NCBI GenBank assembly: GCA_016223085.1
Contig: JACRPS010000030.1
Location: 1-57,612, forward strand
DNA: 57,612 nucleotides
Source: Chloroflexota bacterium
GTDB lineage: Bacteria > Chloroflexota > Anaerolineae > Aggregatilineales > Phototrophicaceae
Direction: 5' to 3'
Both the position numbers and the translations under genes were made by a program. Numbering within the stretch: the first letter of the stretch is position 1; each line of letters begins with the position of its first letter. The notes under the pieces are model-generated. The model was not told where the DNA came from. It searched no databases and saw only the letters and a program-made list of their open reading frames with translations. Shown here piece after piece: positions 24,250 through 33,046 of this stretch.

Positions 24250-25224
24250 TTACGGCTGTTCCACGCTTTCGGCCAGGTTGATTGTCTGTGTGATGACCCG
24301 GAACGTGCCATCGGCTACGGAACCAACCGCAAACTGAATCGTCACTGTCTCCGGCGCGCTGGCGCTCTGGGCAGCCGCCGCGCCCTCCGCTCCGGCCAGA
24401 CCACTGGCGCTGCCCGGCGCGACCATCAGGTGTGCCGACTGGCCGCTGCCCAGTGTGGCTTCGCTGCCGGCCACATCCAGCGCCGGCGCATCGGACGCAT
24501 TAACGACGATAAGCTGGCTCTGCCCGGCAGGTGCCAGATCAAGCCGGTAGACTGACAGCGCCGGTACGCCGCCCGGCCCCTGATATGACACGACCAGCAC
24601 GGTGCTGCCTGGCTCAAATGCCAGCGTGCTGAACAGCAGCGGCTGCGAGACCACACCGGCGGGGAATAGCATAAACGTGGTCGCCGTGCCATCCAGCAGC
24701 AGGAACGGCCCAGCCATGCTGCCCGTCTCCAGCGCGCCGGCAATCTGCACGCCGTTGGCATACACGTCGGCGCTCAGGTCCGGCAGCCCCTGGAAGAAGA
24801 ACATCCGCGTGACGCCGGTGGGCACAAACAGCGTCGGCGTCAGCGATGGAGTGACGGTTAGCGTTGGCGTTTCAGTCAGCGTGGCGATGGCGGTTGCTGT
24901 CGCCGAAGCTGTCGCCGTCTCGGTTGGCGTTTCCGTTACATCCGTTGCAGTGGCGGTAACATCCGTCGGCGTTTCGGTTGGTGTTTCGGTGGCTGTCTCC
25001 GTCGGTGTTTCAGTTGGTGTTTCGGTCGCCGTTTCGGTAGCGGTGGCGGTTTCAGTTGGGGTGCTGGTGGGTGTTTCAGTCGGCGTGGTGGTGGGTGTGT
25101 CGGTCGGGGTGCTGGTCGGGGAAGGTGTGGCGGTTGGATCCTGCCCGACTACGACACCCCCCGTCATCAGGCCAAGTGCCACGATGAACAGGGCGGTCGG
25201 GATTAACAGTAACTTTCTTCGCAT
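24250..25224 (-). CDS. Secreted Thr/Pro-linker protein with DUF4397-like domain
   Basis: This protein of about 324 residues has a signal peptide (about 1-27, ending VVVGQ). An unusually long low-complexity stretch of TPT, TETPTETP and TATE units follows (about 28-130). The C-terminal domain (about 138-324) contains VTRMFFFQGLPDLSADVYANG, SQLIVVNASDAPALDVAG and a final beta-rich part. It resembles DUF4397-type domains, which are thought to be extracellular beta-sandwich modules. The ATG at 25224 has GAGG just upstream; a GTG three codons earlier is possible. The linker probably spans the cell wall. Exact function unknown. Confidence 0.75.
   Translation of the reverse strand: MRRKLLLIPTALFIVALGLMTGGVVVGQDPTATPSPTSTPTDTPTTTPTETPTSTPTETATATETATETPTETPTETATETPTETPTDVTATATDVTETPTETATASATATAIATLTETPTLTVTPSLTPTLFVPTGVTRMFFFQGLPDLSADVYANGVQIAGALETGSMAGPFLLLDGTATTFMLFPAGVVSQPLLFSTLAFEPGSTVLVVSYQGPGGVPALSVYRLDLAPAGQSQLIVVNASDAPALDVAGSEATLGSGQSAHLMVAPGSASGLAGAEGAAAAQSASAPETVTIQFAVGSVADGTFRVITQTINLAESVEQP
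24860..25130 (-). repeat. Low-complexity coding tandem repeats (Thr/Pro/Glu/Ala)
   Basis: Degenerate 6-18 bp tandem units (GTTTCGGTTGGT and variants on the plus strand) encode the TETP/TATE linker of the secreted protein. Such DNA can change length by slippage. Confidence 0.7.
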
Positions 25225-25480
25225 GGTCCTCACTCCATCACAACTTACATCCCAGCGTGAGCCAGAATTGGCATTATTAGACGATAGGTAAGAGGGCGTT
25301 GGAAAATCGTAAGGAAAACCTTAACGCACGGTGAGTTAGTAAGCCCATTATTCATATCGCAAACGTCTACCTTTCTTTATGTTATTTCATAAAATATTGT
25401 TGGCGCATTTTCCGCTTACCCGAATCCAACATCTTCTGCTCTATGCTGAGGCCAAAAGGAAACTCAACAGGAGAGCACTT

Positions 25481-26812
25481 ATGCGGAGAGTCCGTTTGCG
25501 GGGAGTGTTCCTGCTGGCGCTGGTGATGGCCGCCAATCTGCTGCTCGCGCTGGCTTCGTTTTCCCTGATCGCCTCGCCCGTTACCGCGCAGGACAGCGGG
25601 CAGCCGGTCGAAGGCACACGCTACGACAGCTACCCGCACCCCCGTTCGCCGGGGGCGCTGGCGTATAAGCTGGCGGATCGCTGGGATCGCACCGATCTCA
25701 CTTTTTATTTTCACAACTGTCCCAGCACGGTAGACTGCAACGCAGCCTGGGACGCCGTGCGCGCCGGTTTCCAGGAATGGGCGCGGTTTTCGACCCTGAC
25801 CTTTACTGAAGTGGATAACCCCCGTAACGCCGATATCGAACTGGCGTGGTCCAACCGGGGGCCGGAATTGGGACATGTGGGAGACGTGCTGGCCTACGCC
25901 ACACTGCCACGCGATGGTGGCGACGTGTTTTTTGACGACAGCGAACCCTGGGGTATCTTCGACGGCACGGAATTTGACCTGTTTCTGGTCGCCACCCACG
26001 AGATCGGCCATGCGCTGGGACTCGACCACAGTTCCATCCCCAATGCGCTGATGTACCCGGTCATCAACCGTCTGACCAGCGGTATCACCGAAGACGATGC
26101 CGCCGCGATTCAGGCGTTGTACGGTCTGCCGCAGCCCAACCGCCCGCCGCAGGAAGTTCCCCAGCAGCAGCCCGGCGGTGCTGAGCAGGTTAGCGGCGAA
26201 ATCAGTGACTGGAATCCGTATGAGATGTGGGAATTTGACGCCTATGCCGGCGAAACCGTGACCGTCACCATGCAAACCACCGGCGGCGATCTGATCCCCT
26301 ACGTCGGTATTCTGACCAATGATGAGCAGACGGTGCTGGCCGAAAACGGCGCGGGGGATGATGATTATGTAGTGCGGGTGTCCTATACCTTCGAACAGGA
26401 CGGCACCTATGTCGTGGTTGCCACCCGGCGCGGCGTGGACGAAGGTTACACCAGCGGCACGTATAGCCTGACGCTGGAATGGTCAGAAGCGGCGGCCCCG
26501 TCATCACTGCCGCCGGCGCAGCAGGTGCCGGTCGGCGATGCGGCGGTGCTGGTAGACCTGCGCAGCTATACGCCGGTAGACCTGTGCGAAGCCTACATCG
26601 TCCCCGCCGGCAGCAGCCAGGGGCCAAATCTGCTGGCGGGCCGCCTGACCAACGGCAACAGCCGGTCGTTTGAACTGCCTGCTGGTGTCTATGATGTGCA
26701 GGTGGTCGGCTGCAACGGGCTGGTGCTGGAGGAGCGCGGCGTGCCGATCAGCCAGGATTTGGCGATTGAAGTTTACGACGACGACATCAATGTATATGTG
26801 TACGGGAGTTAG
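25481..26812 (+). CDS. Secreted matrixin-like metalloprotease (M10) with PPC-type C-terminal domain
   Basis: This 443-residue exported zinc protease has a signal peptide (about 1-36). The catalytic domain (about 55-216) contains the metzincin motif HEIGHALGLDH (173-183, ligands H173, H177, H183; base E174) and the Met-turn ALMYP with M191. The downstream ITEDDAAAIQALYG is typical of matrixins. A pre-peptidase-type beta domain (about 228-340, VSGEISDWNPYEMWEFDAYA) follows, then a second beta-rich module. No cysteine-switch propeptide is visible. AGGAGA lies 9 nt before the ATG. It could digest external protein or mature envelope proteins. Confidence 0.9.
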   Translation: MRRVRLRGVFLLALVMAANLLLALASFSLIASPVTAQDSGQPVEGTRYDSYPHPRSPGALAYKLADRWDRTDLTFYFHNCPSTVDCNAAWDAVRAGFQEWARFSTLTFTEVDNPRNADIELAWSNRGPELGHVGDVLAYATLPRDGGDVFFDDSEPWGIFDGTEFDLFLVATHEIGHALGLDHSSIPNALMYPVINRLTSGITEDDAAAIQALYGLPQPNRPPQEVPQQQPGGAEQVSGEISDWNPYEMWEFDAYAGETVTVTMQTTGGDLIPYVGILTNDEQTVLAENGAGDDDYVVRVSYTFEQDGTYVVVATRRGVDEGYTSGTYSLTLEWSEAAAPSSLPPAQQVPVGDAAVLVDLRSYTPVDLCEAYIVPAGSSQGPNLLAGRLTNGNSRSFELPAGVYDVQVVGCNGLVLEERGVPISQDLAIEVYDDDINVYVYGS

Positions 26813-26845
26813 GAGACAGCAAACTGCCAACTCTGGGGTCATTCC

Positions 26846-26873
26846 ATAGGGGCGCGCGGCGGTGCGCCCCTAT
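26846..26873. repeat. Dispersed palindrome, GGGGCGC arms
   Basis: ATAGGGGCGC and GCGCCCCTAT flank a GCGGCGGT centre, shortly after the metalloprotease stop and in the convergent gap. Confidence 0.65.
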
Positions 26874-26883
26874 CGCTGTATAA

Positions 26884-26906
26884 CAAAAAACGCCCGTTGC
26901 CGGGCG
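26884..26906 (-). terminator. Rho-independent terminator of the P19-like gene
   Basis: On the minus strand CGCCCG-GCAA-CGGGCG is followed by TTTTTTGTT, about 20 bp after the stop of the gene at 26929. Confidence 0.85.
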
Positions 26907-26928
26907 CCTGCTGTTCGGGAATGCTGCG

Positions 26929-27459
26929 TTACCGGGTGTAGGTGGCAGCCGCAATCCGCACGTTTTTGAAGTCAATCACCGCCGGCAGATAATCGCCGGA
27001 CTTCGGCTCGATGCGCACCCGCAGTGTGTACTTTCCGTCTGCCGGAATGTTCCAGTTGCAGCCGTAACCGTAATCATACAGCCAGGGATGCCAGACAAAC
27101 GGCTGCTCCCGCGTGCCGATCTCCTGGCCGCCGGCATCCAGCAGCGTCACCCGCACCCTGACCGACGGCAGGAAGCGCCCATCGAGTGCGTCGCGCACCG
27201 AAATGACAATGTGAATATTTTCGTCTTTGGCGCTCTGCCACACCAGTTCACCGTCAGCCAGGTGGTACACCCCTTCAGCCGACTGAATGGCATAGCCGAC
27301 GAGGTAATCGCCAATGGCGCGTTCGTCACGCGGGGTCGCGCGCTGCATCAAAAGGTCAATCGTTTGGGTCAAACTGTCGCGTGACGTTTCCGCTGGTTCA
27401 CGGTCGAAAAGGCGACCGGAACGAATTGGATTGCGAGTAGCCCCAGTCGGTTGAATCAT
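26929..27459 (-). CDS. P19/Tp34-like protein (putative metal-binding beta-sandwich)
   Basis: The C-terminal half (about 80-170) resembles the iron/copper-binding P19/Tp34 family: IVISVRDALDGRFLPSVRVRVTL at the first strands, YGYGCNWNIPADGKYTLRVRIEP in place of the usual HYGxN segment, and a final NVRIAAATY. The family normally binds metal in the periplasm through His, Met and acidic residues. Here the key HYGxN histidine appears as tyrosine, and there is no signal peptide. The N-terminal half (about 1-78) is unlike the family. Function is therefore uncertain; the protein may have lost metal binding. Confidence 0.5.
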   Translation of the reverse strand: MIQPTGATRNPIRSGRLFDREPAETSRDSLTQTIDLLMQRATPRDERAIGDYLVGYAIQSAEGVYHLADGELVWQSAKDENIHIVISVRDALDGRFLPSVRVRVTLLDAGGQEIGTREQPFVWHPWLYDYGYGCNWNIPADGKYTLRVRIEPKSGDYLPAVIDFKNVRIAAATYTR

Positions 27460-27667
27460 TGTTAAATCCCATCACTGCTAACGGTGTAAAAAATGTGCCC
27501 GGAACACACCAGTCGCTCACTTTAATTACACGTCACTTTACGGTTTTTTGATACCACCGATAGAAGCATTTTCGGATAGGACAGGTGGCCGGTTTTCCCG
27601 CCTACAACAGTAGGGCAATCGTCAGTTAAACGCTTACCGCGCGCCTTCAGCCGGTACTCGCCTGTGG

Positions 27668-27673
27668 TATAAT
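27668..27673 (+). promoter_or_regulatory. -10 box of the L,D-transpeptidase gene
   Basis: TATAAT lies 22 nt before the chosen ATG at 27696. The first in-frame ATG at 27681 would be almost leaderless, which supports the later start. Confidence 0.5.
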
Positions 27674-27695
27674 TAAACAGATGGAGACCAATAAA

Positions 27696-28859
27696 ATGAC
27701 AGCACGAGTACCCAATCATCTCCCTTTAACGACACACCGTAAGGCTGCTGCCCGTTATCAGCGCTGGCTGCCCTGGCTGGTAGTGGGCGGTGTGGCAGTT
27801 ACCGGTTTTGTCCTGTTCCTGGGCATGATCGGTTTTGTGGCGCTGCTGGCGCTGTCGGCTGACCGTGTCCCGGCGGGCGTGCAGGTGGCCGGTATTCCGC
27901 TGGGCGGTGACTCGCTGGACGAAGCGGCGGCACGTCTACGGGCGGATTTTGCCGACCCGCTGATTACCTTCACGGATGGTAGCCAGCAGTGGCAGTTGCG
28001 GCTGTCGCAAATTGGCGGGCGGGTGGACGTGGATGGCACGCTGGAAGCGGCGCAGGCCGCCGAGTCTGGCACTAATGTGCCGTTGCAGTACACGATTGAT
28101 CTGGGACAGGCGCAGTTTGGGCTGCTGGGGTTAAGCGAGCAGGTGAACGTTGCGGCGACCACTGATCGGGCTGGTCGCTCGATGGATATTCCCGTATCGC
28201 TCGACCGGCTGCGCGCCAACCCAACCGGCGAACTGGCCGATGGTGTGTTTGAACTCGACCTGTTCACAGTAGACCCGCTGCCGAAAGCCTCCGGCAGCAA
28301 CTACACCGGCGCGACGACCACGCATGTGGTGGAGCGTGGGCAGGAACTGGGCCTGATCGCCAAAATGTACAATGTGTCCATGCAGGACATCATCAGCCTG
28401 AACGACATCACCAATCCTGACCTGCTGTACGTCGGGCAGGAACTGACTATCCCGGCAGCCGGGCTGTACGAACCAACCGCCGAGGAAGCGCCCGCCCCGC
28501 CGACCACCGTCGGCAAGGCGATTGTGGTTTCGACCGACAGCCAGCGCATTTATGCCTACGAAAACGGCAGGCTGATTCGCTCTCATATCACCTCGACCGG
28601 TTTACCGGCCACGCCGACGGTGAAGGGCGATTACAACATCTACGTCAAGTATCTGGCGGATGACATGCAGGGCGCGGATTATTTCCTGCCGCAGGTGCCG
28701 TACACGATGTACTTTTACAAAGGTTATGGGATTCACGGCACGTACTGGCACAACAGCTTTGGCCGCCCGATGAGTCATGGCTGTGTCAACCTGCCGGTAG
28801 ACGAAGCTGAGTGGTTCTTTAACTGGGCAGAAGTGGGCACGCCGGTGCGGGTGATCTGA
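27696..28859 (+). CDS. Membrane-anchored L,D-transpeptidase (YkuD) with LysM domain
   Basis: This 387-residue cell-wall enzyme has one N-terminal membrane helix (about 25-53). A peptidoglycan-binding region of the VanW-neighbour/PG_binding_4 type follows (about 57-190, GVQVAGIPLGGDSLDEAAARL), then a LysM domain (about 208-253, HVVERGQELGLIAKMYNVSM) and the YkuD catalytic domain (273-387). The active site HGTYWHNSFGRPMSHGCVNL carries H347, H361 and nucleophile C363. It would form 3-3 cross-links or attach proteins to peptidoglycan. GGAG lies 9 nt before the chosen ATG. Confidence 0.92.
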   Translation: MTARVPNHLPLTTHRKAAARYQRWLPWLVVGGVAVTGFVLFLGMIGFVALLALSADRVPAGVQVAGIPLGGDSLDEAAARLRADFADPLITFTDGSQQWQLRLSQIGGRVDVDGTLEAAQAAESGTNVPLQYTIDLGQAQFGLLGLSEQVNVAATTDRAGRSMDIPVSLDRLRANPTGELADGVFELDLFTVDPLPKASGSNYTGATTTHVVERGQELGLIAKMYNVSMQDIISLNDITNPDLLYVGQELTIPAAGLYEPTAEEAPAPPTTVGKAIVVSTDSQRIYAYENGRLIRSHITSTGLPATPTVKGDYNIYVKYLADDMQGADYFLPQVPYTMYFYKGYGIHGTYWHNSFGRPMSHGCVNLPVDEAEWFFNWAEVGTPVRVI

Positions 28860-28874
28860 CAATGGCGACGGGCT

Positions 28875-28902
28875 GTAGGGACACGATATATCGTGTCCCT
28901 AC
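28875..28902. repeat. Dispersed palindrome, perfect, GGGACACGAT arms
   Basis: A perfect 28-bp palindrome built of GTAGGGACACGATA and its complement, 15 bp after the transpeptidase stop. No T-run follows. Confidence 0.8.
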
Positions 28903-29047
28903 GTTTATATAAACTGCCCGATACAATCCCTATTTCAGTTGGGTAATTTTCACAAATCAACCTGTCGAGTTATTGCCTCCTTCCGGCCATTTGTGCCATA
29001 ATTTCACAAACGACAGCACCGACGTTTCCGCCGGCAGGAGGCTCTTG

Positions 29048-30268
29048 ATGGTGAACTGGAACGACAAATTCGCCGCCCGCACCGCCTACATGCGGCGTTC
29101 AACCATCCGCGAAATTCTCAAGCTCACGCAGCGCCCGGAGGTGATTTCGTTTGCCGGCGGCCTGCCCGCGCCGGAACTGTTCCCACTGGAACGCATCCGG
29201 GAGGCAATGCGCGTTGCGCTGGACAATCGCGGCGCGGAAGCCCTGCAATACAGCACGACCGAAGGCTGCAACGATCTGCGCGACTGGCTGGCGGCGCGGC
29301 TGTCAAGGAATGGGCTGCGGGTCACGCGGGAGAACATTCTGATTGTCAGCGGCGCGCAGCAGGCGATTGACCTGGTCGGGCGGGTGCTGCTGAACGACGG
29401 CGATCATCTGGTGCTCGAAAACCCAACCTACCTGGGTATGCTGGTGGCGTGGCGGCCTTATAACCTGCGCTTCTCCGTGATACCGACGGATGCCGACGGC
29501 CTGGTGGTGGACCGGCTGGAAACGGTGCTGCGCCAGAACCCCAAGCTGCTGTATCTGGTGCCGAACTTTCAGAACCCGCAGGGTGTCACCCTCAGTTACG
29601 AACGGCGGCTGCAACTGGTGAAGCTGCTGCATGAGTACGACGCGGTGGTGGTGGAAGACAACCCCTACGGCGAACTCCGCTACAGTGGCGAACCGATTCC
29701 ATCGCTGCTGGAACTGGATGCGCGTCACCGGGGCAGCACGGCGCTGGACGGGCATGTGATCTATGCCGGGACGTTCTCGAAGATTCTCGCGCCCGGCCTG
29801 CGGTTGGGCTGGGTCGCGGCGCCCGCCGCCGTGATTGATAAGCTGGTGCAGGCCAAGCAGTCTGCCGATTTGCAGTCCAGCACCCTGTCGCAAATTCTGG
29901 CTTACGAGGTGTGCAGGGACGGCTTTATTGACGGCCACATCGAGCGGATTCGCCGCGTCTACCGTGAACGCCGCGACGTGATGCTGGCGGCGCTGGAGCG
30001 CCACTTTCCCGCCGAAGCGCGCTGGTCGAAGCCCGATGGCGGGCTGTTCCTGATGGTCAGCCTGCCGGAACACCTGGACTCAACCGAACTCTTAAAAGAG
30101 GCGCTCAACCACCAGGTCGCTTACGTGCCGGGCACGGACTTCCACATCGAAGGCGGCAACAACACCTTCCGGCTGAACTTCTCCAACGCGCAGCCGGACA
30201 ACATCGAGGAAGGTATCCGGCGTTTGGGCGTGCTGCTGAAGACGGTGCTGGTGCATCAGCCGGCATAG
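29048..30268 (+). CDS. PLP-dependent aminotransferase (2-aminoadipate/aromatic type, class I)
   Basis: This 406-residue fold-type I aminotransferase belongs to the group that includes LysN/Aro8 and the MocR catalytic domain. Conserved blocks are EVISFAGGLPAPELFP, LQYSTTEGCNDLRDWLA, ILIVSGAQQAIDLVGRVL, YLVPNFQNPQGVTLSYERR, VVEDNPYGELRYSG, and the PLP lysine in YAGTFSKILAPGLRLGW. AGGAGG lies 7 nt before the chosen ATG. No winged helix is attached, so it is an enzyme and not a MocR regulator. It probably acts on branched-chain, aromatic or 2-aminoadipate substrates. Confidence 0.9.
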   Translation: MVNWNDKFAARTAYMRRSTIREILKLTQRPEVISFAGGLPAPELFPLERIREAMRVALDNRGAEALQYSTTEGCNDLRDWLAARLSRNGLRVTRENILIVSGAQQAIDLVGRVLLNDGDHLVLENPTYLGMLVAWRPYNLRFSVIPTDADGLVVDRLETVLRQNPKLLYLVPNFQNPQGVTLSYERRLQLVKLLHEYDAVVVEDNPYGELRYSGEPIPSLLELDARHRGSTALDGHVIYAGTFSKILAPGLRLGWVAAPAAVIDKLVQAKQSADLQSSTLSQILAYEVCRDGFIDGHIERIRRVYRERRDVMLAALERHFPAEARWSKPDGGLFLMVSLPEHLDSTELLKEALNHQVAYVPGTDFHIEGGNNTFRLNFSNAQPDNIEEGIRRLGVLLKTVLVHQPA

Positions 30269-30360
30269 GAGAGTTGCCGGTTTCCAGTTTCCAGTGAGAT
30301 GCCTTCGATCGGTTGTGCTGGATTTCCCGCTACCCCAAGTGGTAAAGGCTACGTACCTCT

Positions 30361-30388
30361 CCATAGCACGACATGTCGTGTCCATATG
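30361..30388. repeat. Decayed dispersed palindrome, CACGACAT core
   Basis: CACGACATGTCGTG (30367-30380) is a perfect 14-bp palindrome, flanked by degenerate CCATAG and TCCATATG. It looks like an eroded copy of the family. Confidence 0.5.
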
Positions 30389-30451
30389 CAGCACCTTGCG
30401 AAGAGCGGGACAGCTTCAAAAAGTAGGGAGTCGGTTCTCGAAGGACGGGTG

Positions 30452-30773
30452 ATGAAAGACGCCGTCGTGGCAACGCATCGGGAGCAGTTCAGCATAGAGC
30501 CGATGTGCCGGCTGCTGGAGGTAGCGCGCAGCGGTTATTATGCCTGGTGCGAGCGGCAACCGAGCCAGCGCGCACAGGAACGGGCACACCTGATGACGGA
30601 CATCACGACCAGCTACCGGATGAGCCGGGCGACCTGCGGCAGCCCGCGTGTTAGTGGAGGATGCCTTTTGCCTGGCGGTGAAGCAGCGTTATCCCAAAGC
30701 CGGTTTGCTGCATCATTCCGATCGCGGTAGCCGGTATGCGTCACTCATCGCTTGGCTAGCTCAGCCCCGGTGA
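30452..30773 (+). pseudogene. IS3-family transposase (OrfB) remnant with internal deletion
   Basis: The first frame encodes an IS3/IS150-type OrfB N-terminus (REQFSIEPMCRLLEVARSGY, then YAWCERQPSQRAQERAHLM up to TCGSPRV). At about 30650 the homology jumps to another frame, from GTG at 30654, with FCLAVKQRYPKAGLLHHSDR and GSRYASLIAWLAQ. That carries the second catalytic block HHSDRGSxYAS. The central catalytic region with the first aspartate and the C-terminal glutamate region are both missing, so the gene cannot be active. No terminal repeats were identified around it. Confidence 0.75.
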
Positions 30774-31078
30774 ATTCGAGCGCCTGCCTGGTTTCTGACT
30801 TCTCTCACGGTCCATTTTTCTATAGCAGGACCAGTCACCGCTGTTGGTTGTTCTCCGAAGCGGTCTGCATCCAGCCGATGCTCTTCCGGCTTCGCCTTTG
30901 TATAAGTCATACAGGGAACGGCTGGCTCCGGTTGCCATTTCCTACAGGCGTGGTATAGTCGGTTCATCGGGTGGCGCGCAGCGCCCGGTACCATGTTCGG
31001 AAGGAGTACGCCTCTGTCAGAATCCGTCCCGACTGATTCTATCTGTTCCAATATTGCAGCACACGAAGGAGATTTTTC
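30774..31078. other. Intergenic region and long leader before the peptide ABC operon
   Basis: No gene is supported. The segment contains the end of the IS3 remnant, a promoter at 30932-30959, and a leader of about 115 nt to the solute-binding protein start. The sequence GTGGCGCGCAGCGCCCGG near 30970 could form a small hairpin in that leader. Confidence 0.5.
30932..30959 (+). promoter_or_regulatory. Sigma-70-type promoter of the peptide ABC operon
   Basis: TTGCCA (30932-30937), a 16-bp spacer and TATAGT (30954-30959) lie about 120 bp before the solute-binding protein ATG. Confidence 0.55.
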
Positions 31079-32863
31079 ATGAAGCGACTTTTGGCTGTTT
31101 TGTTGGTTCTCACGATTCTGGTGGGCGTTTTGCCCGCCGCCGCTCAGGATGGCCCGACCGGCACGTTCCTCGGCACGTGGCCCTACGTTTTGCCGCCCAA
31201 CCATCACTTCAATGGCTTTGCCACCGGTGGCCCCGGCGACAACCTGGGCGCGGTCTATCGTTCGCTGGTGGAGCTGACACCGGCGTTTTACATGTGGGCA
31301 GACGGCAAGTACGAACCCCTGCTGGCCGAATCCTGGGGCTTCACCGACGACAACAAGGCCTATTTCATCACCCTGAACCCGGAAGCGAAGTGGAGCAACG
31401 GCACGCCTGTCACCAGCGACGACGTGATCGCCACCTATGCGCTGGGGCGTATCATGGGCTGGTCCCAGTTCACCTACATCAACGATGTTGTCAAGGTGGA
31501 CGATCACACCGTCAATTTTGTGTTCAGCGGCGAACCGTCGCTGCTGGCGGAACGCCTGCTGCTGAAGGAATACATCGTCAGCAACGAAACCTACGGCGAA
31601 CTGGCGCAGGAAGCGCTGGACCTCATCGCCAGCGGCGCGGCCAGCGACAGCGAAGAATGGACGGCGCTGCGCACCAAGATCACCGAGTTTCGCCCCGAAC
31701 AGTATCTGGCAACCGGCCCGTACACCTACACGCTGGATGATGTGAACGATGCGTACCTGACGCTGAAGTGGCAACCGAACAGCCTGTTCTCCGACAAGGT
31801 AAAATTCGGCGAAATCCGGCTATGGGCCGGCGAAACCGAAACCACCGCGCCGCTGATTCTGAGCGGCGAACTGGCGCACTCGACCAACGTCTACCCGGCG
31901 TCGTCGGTCGAAGCGTTTGAAGCGCAGGGCATCCGCATGATTACGCTGCCGCGCGGCTATGGCGTGGCGCTGCTGATGAACCACGACGTGTATCCGTTTA
32001 ACATCAAGGAAGTCCGGCAGGCGATGGCCCATGCCATCAACCGCGAGGAAAACGCCTTTATCACGGCAGGGTTTGGCGCCGAAGCGCCGAAATACATGGG
32101 CGGCATCTACGCGCTGACCGAAACGCTGCTGAATCAGGAAGACATTGACGCGCTGAACCCGTATGAGTATGACCTCGACAAGGCGGCGGCATTGATGGAG
32201 CAGGCCGGCTTCACCCGTAATGCCGATGGCAAGTGGGTGGACGCCGAAGGTAAAACCATCAGTGTCGAGTACAAGTTCCCCTCGGAATTTGTGGACTTCA
32301 GCGGCGCGGCGCAGAATGCCACCGAACAACTGAACAGTTTCGGCTTTGACATCAGCCTGCGCGGGATGCAGCCATTTGGCGAAGTGGTCACGGCGATTCG
32401 CTCCGGCGACTTCCAACTGTCGGTGTGGAGCTATGGCGCGGCCTCGCCGTTTGCCTCGCGTCACTTCTTCGGCCCGGTGCAGCGGTTTAACTATCCTGAA
32501 ACCGTCAAAATTGACCCGAACTTCAAGGGCATGAACTTCCCGATGGAGTTCGAGTACAACGGCGAGCAGATTGACTTAAACACCATGATTAACGAAGCCA
32601 GCACGGGACTGGATGTTGAGGCGCAGAAGGAACGCGCCGGCGTCGTAGCCCGCATCATCAACGATCTGCTGCCATTTATCCCGCTGAACGACCTCATCGG
32701 CATCGAGCCAGTGAATGAGGAACTGCTGGGTGGCGCCCCGGCGGATGGCGACCCGATTCTGGCAAATCCGGCGGGCAGCGGCGACCATTACGTGATCTGG
32801 GGTATCCTCCAGGGCACGATGTTCCCGCAGGGCGCAGCGGCTGAGATGATGTCCGGCAGCTAG
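31079..32863 (+). CDS. ABC transporter substrate-binding protein, peptide/nickel type (SBP_bac_5)
   Basis: This 594-residue exported binding protein is of the DppA/OppA family. The signal peptide (about 1-22, MKRLLAVLLVLTILVGVLPA) is cut near AAAQD with no lipobox, so it may be soluble outside the membrane or lightly anchored. Family blocks include YEPLLAESWGFTDDNKAYFI, LNPEAKWSNGTPVTSDDVIA, VRQAMAHAINREE and a C-terminal region near LIGIEPVNEELLG. AAGGAG lies 8 nt before the ATG. It heads a five-gene importer operon but is separated from the first permease by 183 bp with two hairpins. The ligand (peptide or oligosaccharide) cannot be read from sequence. Confidence 0.93.
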   Translation: MKRLLAVLLVLTILVGVLPAAAQDGPTGTFLGTWPYVLPPNHHFNGFATGGPGDNLGAVYRSLVELTPAFYMWADGKYEPLLAESWGFTDDNKAYFITLNPEAKWSNGTPVTSDDVIATYALGRIMGWSQFTYINDVVKVDDHTVNFVFSGEPSLLAERLLLKEYIVSNETYGELAQEALDLIASGAASDSEEWTALRTKITEFRPEQYLATGPYTYTLDDVNDAYLTLKWQPNSLFSDKVKFGEIRLWAGETETTAPLILSGELAHSTNVYPASSVEAFEAQGIRMITLPRGYGVALLMNHDVYPFNIKEVRQAMAHAINREENAFITAGFGAEAPKYMGGIYALTETLLNQEDIDALNPYEYDLDKAAALMEQAGFTRNADGKWVDAEGKTISVEYKFPSEFVDFSGAAQNATEQLNSFGFDISLRGMQPFGEVVTAIRSGDFQLSVWSYGAASPFASRHFFGPVQRFNYPETVKIDPNFKGMNFPMEFEYNGEQIDLNTMINEASTGLDVEAQKERAGVVARIINDLLPFIPLNDLIGIEPVNEELLGGAPADGDPILANPAGSGDHYVIWGILQGTMFPQGAAAEMMSGS

Positions 32864-32890
32864 ATGCCACCTCCAAGCTGTACTTGGAAC

Positions 32891-32962
32891 CTATCCGTAA
32901 ACCTCTTTTATTTGTCGGTAGGGGCACGGCATGCCGTGCCCCTACGAAGGGTTTATGGATAG
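32891..32962. repeat. 72-bp MITE-like unit, copy 1
   Basis: Outer inverted arms CTATCCGTAAACC and GGTTTATGGATAG (one mismatch) enclose a perfect 28-bp dispersed palindrome at 32918-32945 (arms GTAGGGGCACGGCA). The unit is repeated at 48431-48502 with three differences in 72 bp. Confidence 0.8.
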
Positions 32963-32977
32963 ACACTTGGTATAACT

Positions 32978-33005
32978 GTAGGGATGAGGTATACCTCGTC
33001 CCTAC
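32978..33005. repeat. Dispersed palindrome, GGGATGAGGTA arms
   Basis: GTAGGGATGAGGTA and TACCTCGTCCCTAC pair with one G-T-type mismatch. It lies 15 bp after the MITE-like unit, between the solute-binding and permease genes of one operon. Confidence 0.75.
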
Positions 33006-33046
33006 GCCCCTTTCCGTAAGAACTGGTTAACGGCTGAAAAACCTGT

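Noticed and set aside
24860..25130. Possible CRISPR-like repeat array
   Set aside because: The tandem units are short, contiguous and in frame with a Thr/Pro linker; there are no unique spacers. No CRISPR array or cas gene was seen elsewhere in the window.
32694..32966. Short minus-strand frame sharing a conserved N-terminal peptide with one at 48339-48569
   Set aside because: The shared peptide is only the translation of the 72-bp MITE-like repeat; the remainders are unrelated.
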